This document shows positions 11,901 through 26,900 of a stretch of 64,000 bases of DNA, piece after piece. Within the stretch, counting starts at the first letter, position 1, and each line of letters starts with the position of its first letter. This stretch comes from Sclerurus mexicanus (lineage: Eukaryota > Chordata > Aves > Passeriformes > Furnariidae), in contig VWZF01002968.1 of NCBI GenBank assembly GCA_013396755.1, positions 1,020,407-1,084,406 of the forward strand, written 5' to 3'. The translations under genes were made by a program, and so were the position numbers. Below the pieces are notes generated by a model. The model saw only the letters and a program-made list of their open reading frames with translations, was not told the origin of the DNA and searched no databases.

Positions 11901-14900
11901 TAGTGTTAGAAAGTAAGGAATTAGCAATGTGCAGAGCTGAAATGCACAGGCTGTACAGTGTGGAGGATGGAGAGGCAGGGACCTGTCCGAGACTGATTGC
12001 CTGACATCAGTCTTCTACTCTGAGTGTTCCCATTGCCTGTGTCTGAACAGTTGCGTTTTCATCACTCATTAGAATTCTCAGATAAATCAAGATAATCAAG
12101 AATGAAGTACCAAAAAATGGGGTAATGTCTGGTGATAGCAATCTATGCTGATAAGCAGTCATCTCATATTGACCTTCCTGGCATTTGCATTTGTATCTTT
12201 CCACCCTCTGTCTGTATTTATATTGTGTATAACTCATGAGTCTGTACACATGTTCTCCTCTACTACATTATGGGGAAAATAGCATAATTGTCCGTCAAAT
12301 TGCTAATCTTTGCACTTTTCAGGATTACATCCTCACCAGATAATAATATGCAGCTGTATTGTGGTGTGTGACAGGGAATGTTTCAAGTTATTTATGTCTT
12401 ATTCATTTGGTTTTTCTCCAAAAAGAGTGGAGCATCTGGGGCCTTGTCTATAGGGGAACAAAGACAACTTGAGGCAGCTACATAACTTAGTTGTCCCCTT
12501 ACTTTTGTAGTTCTTCATCCTCTTTCTTATCTGTGAAGTGGGGAGTGGCTCATAGGTGTGATGACCTTCCTTAGCAGGGGATTTAGTCATGAGGGGACCC
12601 ATGGGAGCTGGAGCAGAAGAGATAGTAGGGCAGCAGCTGAGCTACTCAGCATGCCTCTGTTGAAAGATCTGCAGGGTGGAACACTCTTGCAAATTGCAGA
12701 CTTGCCCAGGAGTAGCCCAAGGGCATGGGAAATCATAAATCCAGAAAAACTGGTGTCTGACTGAGCAGCAGCTGTGTGGTGCCAAACTCACTCGATAAGG
12801 AGCTGTTCCTGGGCCTAAACTGGTTTTGAAGAGTGCTGTAAGTTGAGAGAACAGCTGTTGGCTTGGCCTCCACTGCCTTAATGTGGGCTTGGAGCCAACC
12901 AACCTCTGTCCCACTCTTAAACTTTTTGAGTGACTCTGTCTTGCACCACTGTATTGCTGAGCAGCCTGACCAGGAACAAGCAGTGAGAGCTGAGATAATC
13001 AGCTCTGGCTCAAAGTAGTCCTCGAGTAGGATATCCTTTGGATAGATTGGCTTTCTTGGGGAAGCCTCATCTGAACTGTTACCTTCTGGAAGCCAGCGTG
13101 CTGTGTCCAGAGAGGAGCAAGCAGGCAGACTTGTCCATGCTGCCAGGACAGTTCAGGTGGGAAGAGGTGGACAAACTTATCCTGTTGATCTGTCTGTGCT
13201 ACTGCAATGAGAGGAAGAGATGGAGAATTTTGTGTGTGTTTCCTCTTCTGATCTGCATAGTGTGTCTTACCCCCTTGCTGTATGTGGCTGTATTTTTGCA
13301 TTGGGTTTGCATGGCATGGTTTTGGTAGTGACAGGGAGGGAGCCCTACAGCGGTTGCCTCTGTGAGATGTTTCTAGAAGCTTCCCCTCTATCTGACAGAG
13401 CCAATGCCAGATGGCTCCATGACAGACCCACTGCTGGCCAAGGCCGAGCAGATCAGCAGCAGTGGTACTACCTCTAGGATAACATTTAAGAAGGGCGAAC
13501 AAAAGTGAAACACTGTGCAGCAGCAAGTGCAGTTGGAGTAGGTGAATGTCCAAAAGAGACTGTGATCCTGTGCTGGAGTGTACTCAGGGCAGGACCTGTG
13601 GACCCATGGGAGAGGACCCCACACTGGAGCAAGTCTGCTGGCAGGCCTTGTGACACTCTGGAGGACCCATGCTGGAGCAGTTCATGAAGAACTGCAGCCT
13701 GTGGGAGGGATCCCACACTGGAGCAGGGGAAAAGTGTGAGGAGTCCTTCCCCTGAGGAGGAAGGAACAGCAGAGACAATATGTGATGAATTGACTGCACT
13801 TCCTTCTCCTGACCCCCTGTGCCACTGGAGAGGGGAGAAATAGAGAAAGTCAGTAGGGAAAAAGTCAGGAGTGAAGTTGAGCCCAGGAAGAAGGGCTGGG
13901 TAGGGCAGAGGTGTTTTAAGATTTGGCTTTATTTTTCATTACCCTTCTCTGATTTGACTGGTAAAAAATTAAACTAATTTTCCCAAGTCAAGTCTGTTTT
14001 GCCAATGATGGCAATTGGTGAGTGATCCCTCCCTGCTCTTATCTCGACTCTTGAGCCCTTCATTTTATTTTGTCTCCTATCCCATTGAGGAGGGGAGTGA
14101 TAGAGTGGTTTTGGTGGGCACCTGGCATCCATCCACCCACCACAGTTTTATAGGCAGAACTGCTGGATGGGGTTGAATGTGCTGAAGCAGAGGGTGCTTG
14201 GTGGCAGGTTTCCAAACCAGGGAGTCAGCAGCAAGCACCAGGCCTACTTACACATGTTTCATAATCAGATGGGTTTTCAGCTCCCTGTGCATTTCTCTAA
14301 ACCTTCCTTTTGAACAGCCTCTTTCTCTGCCCAAGAGAGATTTTCATGCTCTTATTTCAGACAATGATGCACACACTAGATATGGAAAATTCCCATATCC
14401 ATGACTCTGGTATATCAAAGTGCCTAAATTTAGAAAATCTAACAAAAAAGAGCTTCCCTTTCCTGTGATCTGACATAACACTTCTTGGTCGCTGTTATTT
14501 TTACTATGGAACAGCTTAAATCTATTTTGGATGGGCACTAAGTGATGGCTACAGTGTGAAGGATGAAATCCGTTTCTGTGAAGTCAGGCGGCTGTGCTGC
14601 AACTTCAGGGCTCTGAGGGCAGCCTGCTCACGCTGAGCATATGCCAGCACTGTGTTGGGGCCCCCTGACAGTCCTGCTCAGCTCTCTCAAGTCCTTCCTG
14701 CTCTGAGAGGGTCTCTGGGGCTCAGAGCTTTGATGGCAGTTAACCTTTTCAACATCTTGTAGATGTAATGAGTGGGAGTGGTGATGGCTTTTAACACAGA
14801 CGTGCACACCCCACTACCTAACTCATCCTCAGATTCTAGGAGGACAATGTAGGGAAGATGTTGTTTTACCAGCACCAAAGTGAAGAGTCATCTGCATGCA

Positions 14901-17900
14901 CCGTGGGAGTTTGTGGCAACTAGTCATGCCTCTGGTTTCACAGGTCTCTTTAATAAATGGGCTCCTTTCATTGTACGCTTTTAGGAGCAGGACTGAGCAA
15001 TCCCTGGCTGGATAATGCACTGGTGTAATCATGCTCTGCTGGAGCACCTTGAGCTCTTAGTGTCAGGAATACATAATTCAAACTTTTAAACGTTTTTACT
15101 AATTTTGGTTTTGGGTGTTTGGTTGGTTGGTTTTTTGTTTGGTTGGTTTTTTGTTTGGTTGGTTTTTAAGCCATCCCTGTTGTTAAAACTGGCTTTGTGG
15201 AGCTTTGAGCTCATATTTTATTATAGCTGACTGCTCTGCTTCAGCAGCCTCCTGACTTGTTCCTGAACATCCTACGCCTGCTTTCACATTGAGATGGACT
15301 GAAGGCAAGCAACTGGGATGTTGGAAAGAAATGCCATTGCTTGATGGCTGCAATATCCCAGAAATCTGCAGAGCAAGAGTTTATGTCTCACTTGTTTATA
15401 ATGTTAAGCTTCTGGTGGAAAGTTGTAAAGCAATGTTCAGTGGGTGAAAATGGAGGCAATGCAACCTTCACTCTGAAACTTTGGGTATCTCCAGGTACTT
15501 TTGCTTGGGTTCATGATGGTGCTGGAGGGCTACACAGGGAATGAAACTCCAGTGTTCTTTGTCCTCACTAAAAGGTCAGTCAGATCTCTGTACCTGAACC
15601 TGTGCTGTCAGGAGTTTCGGGCAGGCAGTTTTGCTTATGCTGTCACGTGAAGGTTCATGCTGTGATCTAGCACTGGTGACATTTTCCTGGCAGCTTGAGT
15701 AAGTGAGAAGTTTGTAGTTTCCAAAGGAGCATGTGTGTGCCCAGAGGGAGCCCTACAGACACTGAGGTGATCATTACTGGATTTTTGCAAGATCTTTACT
15801 GATGCTTGCATAGGCAAATAATTCAGCTCAGCAAGTAGCTGCTGTGGTCAGCTTGGAGCCTATGATGAGATGCTGAAATAAATGGTCAAGAGTTGAGTCT
15901 TGTGTGCATCTTTTCCTAAACAGTGTATTTGTGTCTCCAAGGCTCAGCTGAAGTAAAGACTTTTGGAAGAAAGAAAAGTTTGGGAACCTTCCCCTGGATC
16001 AGGCAAAAAAAAAGGTGGCTTTTCTCTGTGTCTTTTGTAAGGGAAAGCTACTGTAAGGCTTTGGAAACTGCCTGTTATTTTTAACTTGTTCTTTGTCCTT
16101 TGAAATAAATCACATCTTCTCTGACAAAAGAGTGCCTAGCATATTATGTACATACACACATGCCCGTTTTTGAGTGCCTGCAGTGAAGCTTAACACAGTG
16201 TTAAGAAAATATTGCTGAACAATGCAAGACCATGCTGAAGTTATTCACATAGGGATCTGATTAAAAAAAAAAGGTTAAAAATAAATATCCCCCCTCCTCC
16301 ACCAACAAACCATTGGGTTGGAGAGGGTGTGTTGAAAGGAGATGCTTGATGAGCTGGTTTGGGAAGTGCAGTAGGCTGGCTCTGAATCTGTGACTTGGAT
16401 TTCTGGCCTAGCACTTTGCAGGTGCTAAAAATGTGTTTCCCATTAAAAGCTGGCAGCTGCAAGTGTGGCAGGGTGTCTGGCAAGGGGAAGCTGAGCAGCA
16501 TGGCTGCTCCTGCCTCTGGGTAGCAGAGTGCATACTGGCAGTATGGCCCTCATAGTGAGGTGGGGCAGTTCTTGCCTAGCCTCTAGTTTATCGACAGTAT
16601 GGCATGACAAGTTGTCATGTTTTGTGGCAGACCTGTGGCCAGGCTCCAGGTCAGAGGTTTATCACTGTCACTTGTGCTTCCTGAAGTATTTAGTGTCAGT
16701 ATTTCCCTGAAATAGCACCTCTGATTGAAAGCCATGTTGCAAAACAGCCTCTGCTTGCACCTGCTTCATTGTACAAGTTTTGTGCATGATTCTGCTTCTC
16801 TGGCGTATACCAGGTATACCCAGCCCCATCTGAATCTTGCAGGTGAGCACTGAAACTGGGAGCTGCCCACAAAGTTGCGATTCTGCTGGAGACAGCATTT
16901 TTGCCACTTGCTTTGTGCTGCTTTATCCTCATTGCATAATGCAGCATGATGTGGATAATCCAGTCATCATTACAAAAGGATTTAAAACTCCTTTTTAATC
17001 GGAAGTAATTTTTAATAAAGCTTTGCCTTGCTTGGAGGACTGTTCTCTTGGCTAGTGTGTTTAAGAAAAATGCAGGAGGCTGAAGGAGGTGGGAAGGAAC
17101 CAGATCAGGGAGAAGGGAGACAGGTGCTTCTGTCTGGCTCCAAGGCAGCTGGTGGTGAAGTGCAGAGCTGCGGGGCTTGTTTCCACTAGCACCAAAGCAT
17201 GCAAAATCCTTACATATGCAGACAGAAGCAGCTAGTAGGTCTGTTCTTTCTCTGAACTTTTCCCTCACAGAGCAAACTTTCGCTGGTGAGGGAGAGAAGG
17301 AAAGGTTCGATCTGACTTGTGCTTCCTCTTTCAACCCACTGTGTCCAAAACACTGGTAGTCTTCTAGGGTCTCCTGCATCTCAAAACTAACTGTGGTCCT
17401 CGACAAAGCGCAGCAGGGGAGGAGGCGCTCTTTGCTCCTTTTGTAATGGCCATTTGTGTGTGACTGATCTTATTTCTTTGGTTGTTGCTCTGCCATTGTA
17501 TTGTGTAAAATGCACTGTCTAAAATAACACGTGGACTCTGAGTTGCCCTGTAACGCGTTCTCCTGTATGCCAGCACTTTTCCCACTTTTCTGACAGCAGC
17601 CAGCTCTTGAGCTACCACATGTGCTTCACATCCCCTCAGAGTAAGCCTGGTTGGGACCTGAACTCCAATACTGAATCGCGTTTGAGAGCAACCATCCTGC
17701 TGCTTCATGTTTTTTTCAGTCCCAGTAATCCTCACTCTTGGAATGTCTCAACTGTATGCTTAAGATGTCCCCGAGTCTCTCCTCTTTGATCAGTTTCAGT
17801 AAATGACTGGGAGGTTTTTTGGTTGTTTCTTCCTAAGACAGATTCCCTCTGAGGGCATCAGTGCTGGGCATATCCAGAGGAGAGCCAGCCAGCTTGCAGT

Positions 17901-20900
17901 TCAGGTGAGTTGGTGAAACACCTGAAGGAGAGGGGGCTAGGGCTGTGTTGCAGTGACACTGGTGAATGTGTGTGTCAGAGTTAGCCACCATGTGGAAATC
18001 TGCCTGGAGAAAACCTGGAAGTAATACAGGTTTATAGCACAAATAGTTAGGGAACCAGGAAGGAGCTCAGCTCTGAGACAGTCCCATGGAGGAGCTGGTA
18101 TCTCCTGGGAAGGTGGAGGGAAGTAGAGGGGACAGTGGAGGAATTAAATGTTCTCCTGTCAATACTGCTGCCTCCCTGGGACGCTGATACGTTCTTTACA
18201 GACCCCAGGGCTCTTTCCTCTTTCAATAGCAAACATGACTGCCATAGAAGTGGTCTTTAAACAGCAAAGATAGATGCTGCAGTTTATTTTTGGGCACTGA
18301 GAACCCAGAGCAGATGGTATTTAGCAGGCAATGAACTCTACAGGAGTTAAGTAGCAAAGCTATTGTTTCTGAATTCATGTGACTTACCATTGGAAGGCAT
18401 TCCAGTGGCAGAATAAAAAGTAGTAAGAATTGGTTTTGGCAGACATAGTAAAACAATCTATAATATTAAGTCCTTGAGGAAAAAGTACTTGTAAGCAAAA
18501 GCTAGCTCTTGTGTTGTTTTACAGTTGTCACCTGTTTGGATATTAGGGAATGAGAGGGTTCAGAGGAGAATGGTTAAATTATTGGACATGGTAAGGAATC
18601 ACCACAAAAATTAAAAAAACTACTTAAAATATTAGTTCTCATCCCCTCTGGAAAAGGGAACAAGTAAAAGCTGTTAATAGGAAAAGGATAGACAGAGCTT
18701 TGTCCTTGATCATTGAGCAATACAAAGCCAGCAGCTTGCTCAGACTTCAAATACAGCAATTTTGGTAATAACAAAGATACTTCAAACAGAGAAGATTTGA
18801 AGCAAAAATCAGTTCTCCACCTCTGTTAGCATAGGGAGACTCATGCTCTGAGCTCCTTGGAGTGCTGCTTGGGCACTGCCATGTACACCAGCAATGCTTT
18901 TATAGCAGCCTTACACATGAGACCAAGAGGAGAGTTGGCCACTGGTTTCGGTGCTCTGCTCTCTCTGATTTTGGCTGTATAGCTTAATGCAAATTACATC
19001 ACACTGTTTGACAAGGAAGAAACACTTGACTAAGGATGTATTTATGAAACTTCAGTGTAAACAGTAAAAATACATGCAGAGAAGCAAGTTATATCTGATG
19101 TCCTTGTAATTAAGGAAACTTCTGTGACCCTGCAGGTTTATAGTCAGCTAAAGCCATACCTGTGGTCAGCATGTAGTATGGGGTTAGTTATTAGCTAGCA
19201 GAAAGTAGGTAGCTTCGTAGGAAAAGCACCAAGGAAACATTTTGTTCCAATTAAGCATGAGCCTAGAGTAAATCCTGTGATGTACATGCATAGACCAAAT
19301 TCCACAGTGAAGTGACTTCAGTACAAAGTTGTGTTAATAGATTAGAACAGGGATGAGTTCAAGCTGTTTCAATAACCAGGTAAAACAGTTGATTTAACAT
19401 TTGAGTGTGAGTGGGACCTATGGTGTTTAGACTTTGCTCCTTAGATCAGTCAATGATGAAGGGTAAAAAAAAAAATGTCCTTGTGCTTAAGTGGGCTCTG
19501 TGGTTGTCCTGCTGAACAGCAAGTGTTTTAGAGTGACCAGAATAGCTTTACAGAGGAGTATTGCGCTTGCTTCTCACCTTAAATGATCTAGGAGAGAAGA
19601 CTTACCACAACAGGTTTGAAAATACAGCTCCTTCTAATTCAGTTTGCAGAACACACTGATTACTTGGAATGACCCTAAGGCAAGAGCAACTCACGGAGCC
19701 AAGTTACTTTTACTTAGAAAGGAGTTTATTTAATCTCAGGGTAAACTGTTGGGCGGGACATGAACATGCATGTCTTGCCATGTGTGTTTTGGTTTGTTCT
19801 CCTTTTTCTTGGCTGGCAAAAGGCAAGTAAATAATAAAAAGATTAAAACCAAACAGGTTACTACTAGGGAAACTCCAGGTCTTTCACTCCCCAGATGGAC
19901 TTTGGTGAACTTCTAGAAGAGGGCCTTCATGCCCAGGATCCTACCTTCAGTCATGGCATCCATGGACATCTTGTGGGGAAGGAGCAAGCCAAAAGGGAAA
20001 AAACTTGTCCCAAGTGCTCTTCCAACCTTTGTCTGTCTTCAGAACAGGGATTTGTGTCTTTGGTAGTGCTTAAAGACACTTTGCCAGTTAATGGTCTGGT
20101 CTCTTTGTGAACCCTTGTGTTGCAGCAGGGAGTTCTGGGGCCTGTGTCAGGTGCTTCCTTTTGCTTTTCTTCAATTGCACCATGTAGTACCTGTGTTGAG
20201 ACTTTCTAGTTTTTGAGGTGGAGCAGGCAGAAAATGATCACCCAGTCCAGGTTGCAACATTGTGCTAGACTGTTGTGAGGAAAAATGTCTTGCAGACTTG
20301 ACTAATTCTCTAAATTTAGTAAAAGGGCAGACAGATGCCTGTCCCTGCTTCATCAGTTGCATAAGGCTGGAAGTTAGTAGGACTGAATCTTGTAAGCCCT
20401 CCTTCAGAGGCTGGCATTTCAGGTGGCCGGCTATTAATGTGTTGTGACCCAAACATAAGAGCCAGAGAGGTAGCAGGATGCTGACCACTCATGGTAGCTC
20501 CCTGCAAAGTGCAGTGAACCTGCCTGTTAACTTTGTTTTAGTAATGGCTTTGAGAGCTCTTTTAAACTGCATTTTTTTTTTCCTTTAGTGGAACCTGCAG
20601 GCTGCTGATCATCTGGATGAAAGAAGACTCAGCATCTCCATTGAGATGGAGGTGCACTAGCTTTGGAATTAGTGTTTAGAAAAGTGGGCATTGTTGCTGT
20701 TTGGACTGTCTGCGGCCAGTAGTGTCTAGCATTCAGGTGGATGCTCTGTGTGTGGTCACCCCTTGCTGTTGCTGGATGAGAACAGACAGGTTGGGGCTGG
20801 CTGCAGCTTTCTATCCAGCTGGTGCCTTGCCTTGGCAGACTGAGAAAGTGCTCATGGCAGATACGGCTGAAGGCGTGGAATTAAAAATAACCAAAAGGTA

Positions 20901-23900
20901 GATTCTGGGCTTGGTTACTCAGTGACAGGCCTGTTTCTATTCTTGGATGAGGATAATTCGCACTGAGCTCATTACACCATGACTCTCCCTTAAAATGCCT
21001 TGACAGTCAATTTCGTTCCAGCTAATAAGGTCCTAAAATGTTAATGAGGCAAATCAATTTTTCATGGCTTTGTATTGCAGTTGTCAGAAAGTGCTGTGTT
21101 GCAACCTTCTAATTCAAGAAGCTTTTTAGATATTAGGAGGACAGCAAAATATTCAGCAATCTGGAGGATGCTGTTGTTTCAGTTTTTCTCCAATGCCTCC
21201 TCATTTTTCTAAGCCTTTATGCTGTGCTATTTGCTTGTCCCCTTTGGTTACATCCTTTCTCCAGTGTCTGCTCTGGCCACTGATGGGAGGAGGTGGCTTG
21301 ATCCCACCTTCCCCATGGCACAGGGAGAAGGATGGAGTGCCCAACAGAACAGGTAGAGATGAAGCTGGACAAGGCAGGCTACTCATGCTGAAATACTATT
21401 TGAAATACACTGAGTTCGATGGAACAGAGTGGAGAAATGGCATCTTTTTGGAAGGGGCAGAGGTGTCAAAAGTCACAGCCTTCTCTCCTCATGGCAATTT
21501 GCTGAGATGTCAGTGTTATCTGGCATAAATGCTGTCTGTACTCAGTATTTCATGGTTGCTGAGAGAGAAGTTGTATTCATTATGTAGCCATACTGATGGT
21601 AGATCAGGTACTTGCACTGGCTTAGGAATATGTTAGATGCCAACCATCCTTTATTTCTCTGAGCTGCTTATTTCACACTGTCAGAAGGTGACAGAAGGTC
21701 TCAAACTTTAAAATTGCTCCTGGAGTTTTTTTGTTGGAGCTGTTTTAGTAATTTTCTACTGCTCTCCATGTTCTTGTTTGTAAGTATGCACATAGGAAGT
21801 ACCAAATTGTGTGGTTTGGGAAATGTGTGGGGGGTTTTTTGTTTTGCTTTTAATTGAATTCCAGTTCTAACTGTAATTAAATTCTGTGTGCCTGAGATAA
21901 TTAGCTAATGTTTTGGGACAAACATAGATTTTTCCAAGTTTTGTACTTGGAAACCTTGTCCTGTCACTCTGGTAAGGGATGATCTCAACTCATATGAGAA
22001 AATTAGTGTATGAATTGTAAATAGGTATTTTGAATAATTATCCTCCTGTAGCTACTGAGTCAAGCATCCAGAATGCTTTCCACACAAGTCCTCCACTCAG
22101 AGGTATGCTCAGTTCAGTGTCAAAGGCTTCACTAGAGCTTTTGCAATCACTGGAGCGTCCCAATGTGCTCTTCTGCTGTGACGGGCTGTGAACTAGTGAT
22201 GGGCTAAGAACTAGCTGACCCTATAATGACTTGGGGAAGGAGGAGGGTATTTAACCAACCCTTAAGCCTTTCAGACCATAGCTGGTGTATGTGTGACTCT
22301 CCCCTTCCCTGAGTGCCTAAAATTAGAGTTAGTGATTGCCAGGTACAGCAATGTCTCCTGGACAGGCCCTGCAAAGCACCTTAGCCTTTGGCACAGCCCC
22401 AGGCTTCCTGCCAGAGTAATTAGTCTGGTAGTTCCTTCGGTAGGAGGTAAAGTGCAGGGTGATCTCAGCTGCTGTGGGAAAAGCTGCCCGAGCTTGAGCT
22501 GAGTGCAGCTTCTGCAGCAGATCTGGGGTTCCTGGCTTGGAGAACTGCAGCTCTAGGTCCTGAAGCTTGATCTGTCAGCTCCAAGCTGAAAAGCACTGCT
22601 CTCTGTTTCCAGAGGTTGTTTTGTGTTTCTGTCATCTCACATGAATTAAGAGCCTTGGGAAAACAATTTCCTGTGTAGCCAGCTGGGAGAAGTATTCAAT
22701 GTGAGTCGTATATATGTCCACAGCTAGAGCTATGGGGCTTGGAAATGAGGTGATGGCTCAAGAGACACCTGGTCCTGTGAATGCAGGAGCTGGAAAGCTT
22801 TCCAGTACTTGTATATCAGGCAGCAGCCCCATAGCTGAGCCTGCCCCTCTGGCACTTGTGATGCTCTAGAGTGGAGCTGAGCAGCTTCAGGAGACTGCTC
22901 TGAGTTCAAGGAAGGTGTCATTGTTGACATTTTTGATCTTGAACTCTTCAAAGGAGAAATAGCAAGTTGCCATCAGTTCTTTTTGCATATTTTGGAAAGC
23001 TCTAACTGTCTCCCTTGCTCTTCATATCCCTTTCTCTGTGCTATTGGCTTCTAGTCTTGGGGACTCCTCTCTGTAGGCTTATTCCTTTGCCTTGCAACTG
23101 GCTGCCTTTCCCGCTCCACATTTCCAGAGCAAGCTTTCTCTTTGTTTTCAAGTCTTCTCTTTCTTGTTAAACTGTATTAAATCCCAAGCTCATTTGTTTC
23201 TGAGCCTGTGCTCCTGTGCCCTACCTAATGGGTGACTCTGCTCACCAGAATGTAATTGTGATCAGTGCTTACCATCAGTTTTCTTCTCTGTTGCTTTTTT
23301 TTCCCAGCAGTCTCTACCACTAGGGCACTTTCACAGGCTAGGATTTTTGTTTTTGTTTTTGTTTGCTAATTTTAAGCTCCTCTAACTGGGACTGCAGCAT
23401 TTCACCCTGCTCTGTTCCCTTCTGTGATGTCTCAGCTTTCAGCTTCTTTATTTTTGCTGTGTTTGTAGCCAGGAGAACAGCCTCCAGTGAGAAGAAAATT
23501 AAATCCCAACTTGAAGGTCTCTATCCAGCCCTCTGCCTCAAGCAGGCCAAATAGATAAGGTCACTCAGGACTCCAGAAATAAATCAACTGCGGAGTTCTA
23601 TCTTTCTGGGGAATATTTTTGTGCGTGACATGCAGTCAGTGCTGTGAGGAGCATATTAAAAATTCATACCAGTACAGAGCAGTATTTTCTTTGCACTGTG
23701 CTTGAGAATAAGGTCATGCATCATGCACAGCAACATTTATATGAAGCAAGTAATTAATTTCATCCAAGCAAGAGAGTGGCAAAGGCAACATTTAAATGGT
23801 GTGGAGTAGAAGCAGGCTTGTTGTGAGACACCATCTCCTTCCCCTCCTTCTGCCAAGATTCCTGGCAGATTTCTTCTCTACTGTAGAGCTGGCTGCAAAG

Positions 23901-26900
23901 TCCCAGTGTGTGAGGACGCTGCCTGTGCTTACAGCAGAGGGGGAAATCTGTGCACATGGCTATTCAACTCATCCTGCCTCTGTGACAGCTTTGATCTAAT
24001 TGTGTAAGTGCTCTGGCTATTGAACCTCAAAACAACTAACAGCCAGGCAGAGAAGCTGTAGCTTTTCCAACCCCGATCTCTTTGCAGTTGTTTGGATGAA
24101 AGGGCGTAGGACTTCATGCAGGGCAGAGGGGTGTGCTGTGATCTGGGGATCTCATGTAAGCTCTGTTTTTCAACTGGTGTTGGAAACCAAGCATGGGACA
24201 CGTACTTTTGGAATGCAGGCTGTGCTCTATTCTCTTGCCTTTCCTGAAGGCATGACTGCTGAGTACTATGCTGAGAGATGTCACAAGCAAAGATTTAGTC
24301 AAAGGAGGCTTGACAGAGAAGCAGTTGAGGTTGAGATATCTCCCATCAGCTCCACTTTTACCAGTTGGTGTCTGAAGCCCTTCAACAAGGAGGAAGAGTA
24401 AAAAGGGATTTAGGGTAGGAGAGCATATGAGCAGTGGGGCTGCAAACCCCTTGTTTGGAACAGCTTTGGGACATATGGTGTAGTGAGTAGGTCAGTGCTG
24501 AAGCAGGGCAGGATGTAGGAGCAGCTTGGTTTTGGTTGTCTCATGCCCCTTTCGTGAGGCATGAGCAATGTACCTTCAAGATCTGTAGCGTACTGAAGAG
24601 AGAGAAGCAGCGCCACAGAGCCAGGGCCTGCTCATCCACTACTTGCTGCTTGTCTCAGTGGGGCCCAGATCCTAACAGCAGGAATGACAGCATGAAAATG
24701 ACAAACATCATCAGGTTGATACTGTGCAAATGTCTTCTCCTGGGAATTCTGAGAGAGAGGAGGTGGCAGGGTATGCTGGAGCAGTGTGTCTCATCCCTCT
24801 GCCTTTGCTGCAGGTTCTTGATATGTGAATGGGGAACCTTGTGCCACTTAGCACAGCTGTGGCAGTGGGAACTGTGTGAGGGCAAATGGTGGGATTTTTC
24901 TACGTGTATTCAAAACCTTCCTCTCTGTTAGGCAGCCAAGTAGGCTTACAGCTGGCCTTGCCTTGCTGCCAGCATGGAGTAACCAAACACTCCTGCAAGT
25001 ACTCGCTTTTCTTGCTGTCAGCCTCCCTCCTAACTCTCTGATTTGTCATGGGTATCTGGCATTTCATGGGTATTTCCTAAAGGTCAGTGAAGCATGCTTT
25101 GCAACAAGCATGGTTCTGATTGCTGGCACTGTACTCTGAGGAAGGCATTCCTCCCCAAATCACAGTAAATCAAGGACAGAAGGTATAAGATGCCTAACTG
25201 TGTACTTGACCAAGTGCATATATGGCAGTAGAAATCTCTTCCTTGTGCACTGAGTGGTGATGTGCAATTGAGCTCTGACTGGCACATGCAGTTATCTTTG
25301 CTGGCTGCAGGCATTGGCCTGGCCTGGGAACTCACTGCAAGTGGCTCAAAGTTGACTGTGCCTGTGTTTGTTCTGCGATAAAAGAAATGGCAGTGAAGAA
25401 CATCTTGCTGATAGAGAAATATCTACTTCAGGTGAGCTGGCTAATGCTGTGAGGCAACAGGCCTTTCTGGTAGAGTGCTGGGCATGGCTGAAGGTTCCTG
25501 CCTTTCCTTGTGACTGCCCATGTGTAGCAGGTTTCTTTTAAACGGCGTGGGCAGTGTGACTGACTCAACGTGTCTGCCTGAGAGGAGTTGAAAAACCAGT
25601 TTATTCTGTGGTCAAATTGACCATGGTGGTTTCATGACAGGGTCTTGGTTTGTGTCTCAACCTTAGCCTGCTGTACAGCACATTTTACCTAGTTGTGGAG
25701 ATGAGTTTCTGTGCCAGAACACCAGGAGGGTAGCCATGGAACAAATGCAACTTTTCTGCACCATTTGTGCCATGGCAAATGGAAAGGCAGCAAACGAGCA
25801 TCTTCTAAAGCAGCTGCTCTCTGTTTGCAGGTGCCTCTCTGCTATATCAACTGAACTAGGACTTAGATGCATCTAAACATTAGGCCTTGGTCAGCAAGTA
25901 CCCAATTTTTAAAGTGCCTTTGCAAATAGGACTCATACTGTTAAATTAGATGAATAATCTTAGTGATGCAGATTTGTCTACTGAAAAATGTTCTTCAAAC
26001 ACTCAACTGTCTTAGTCTTCAGCCTTAAGACAAAGTAGTTGGAGTTTTGGTTAAAACCTTAGTGGCTTCCGTGTAAGTTAACATTAAAACGAAGTCCATG
26101 CTGAGACTAGGATATGCTTCGTGGTTGGGTATGTGCACTATTGCAGGAAACCTTTCAGAGAGGGCAGGCAGAACTGAGGTTTCCTGTAAAATTTGTGACA
26201 TGCTCACGGAGGAATGTGCAACCAAAATACAGACTGGCTAGCCTGTACACAGGGGCAGAACAAGTGCTGCAGACACGAGCTGCTCCAGCTGCATTTGAAC
26301 TTAGCAGTTATATCAAGCAAACACCACCCACCACATGCTAGACACTTAGCTTTCCTTTTGTATCCATCAGTCCAATACTTCATTGGATCTCCTCTTTCCT
26401 ACCCTACTGCAGCCCTGAAGACCTTTATTTCTAATCTCCTACAGTTTGAATACTTTCTGAATAGAAGTGTGAGGTTTCTGAAACCTCCAAGAAAGAGAAT
26501 CTGGGCCTGAAGAGTTGTATCCAAGCGGTCTGTCTCAATGCCAGTTTTGTTACAGCTCTAAGACTGCACACTGCAATGGGATTTACGCTGGCTTTTATTC
26601 AGCAGTGATGTGAAATGTGATTTAGATAGTTATACCTGTTTTAGTATTTTGATGAGTTTGTGCAGCAAATATGACCAGTTTGCAATGAGAAGGGGGTGAG
26701 GACATTATAATGGAAAAGCAGTGGGACATCTAGTAGCTGAGAGGGGAAGGAATAAGAAGGATGCGCAGGTAACTTTCTGTCCACTTGGTGCATGATATAT
26801 CTCGTGGAGCAATTGCGAGAAAAGTCCTTCTGAGGAGCAGTGTGCATGTCAGCAGGAAATGGGAGTGGGGCTGGAGGAGGTGTGGATGAGACTGGAAACA

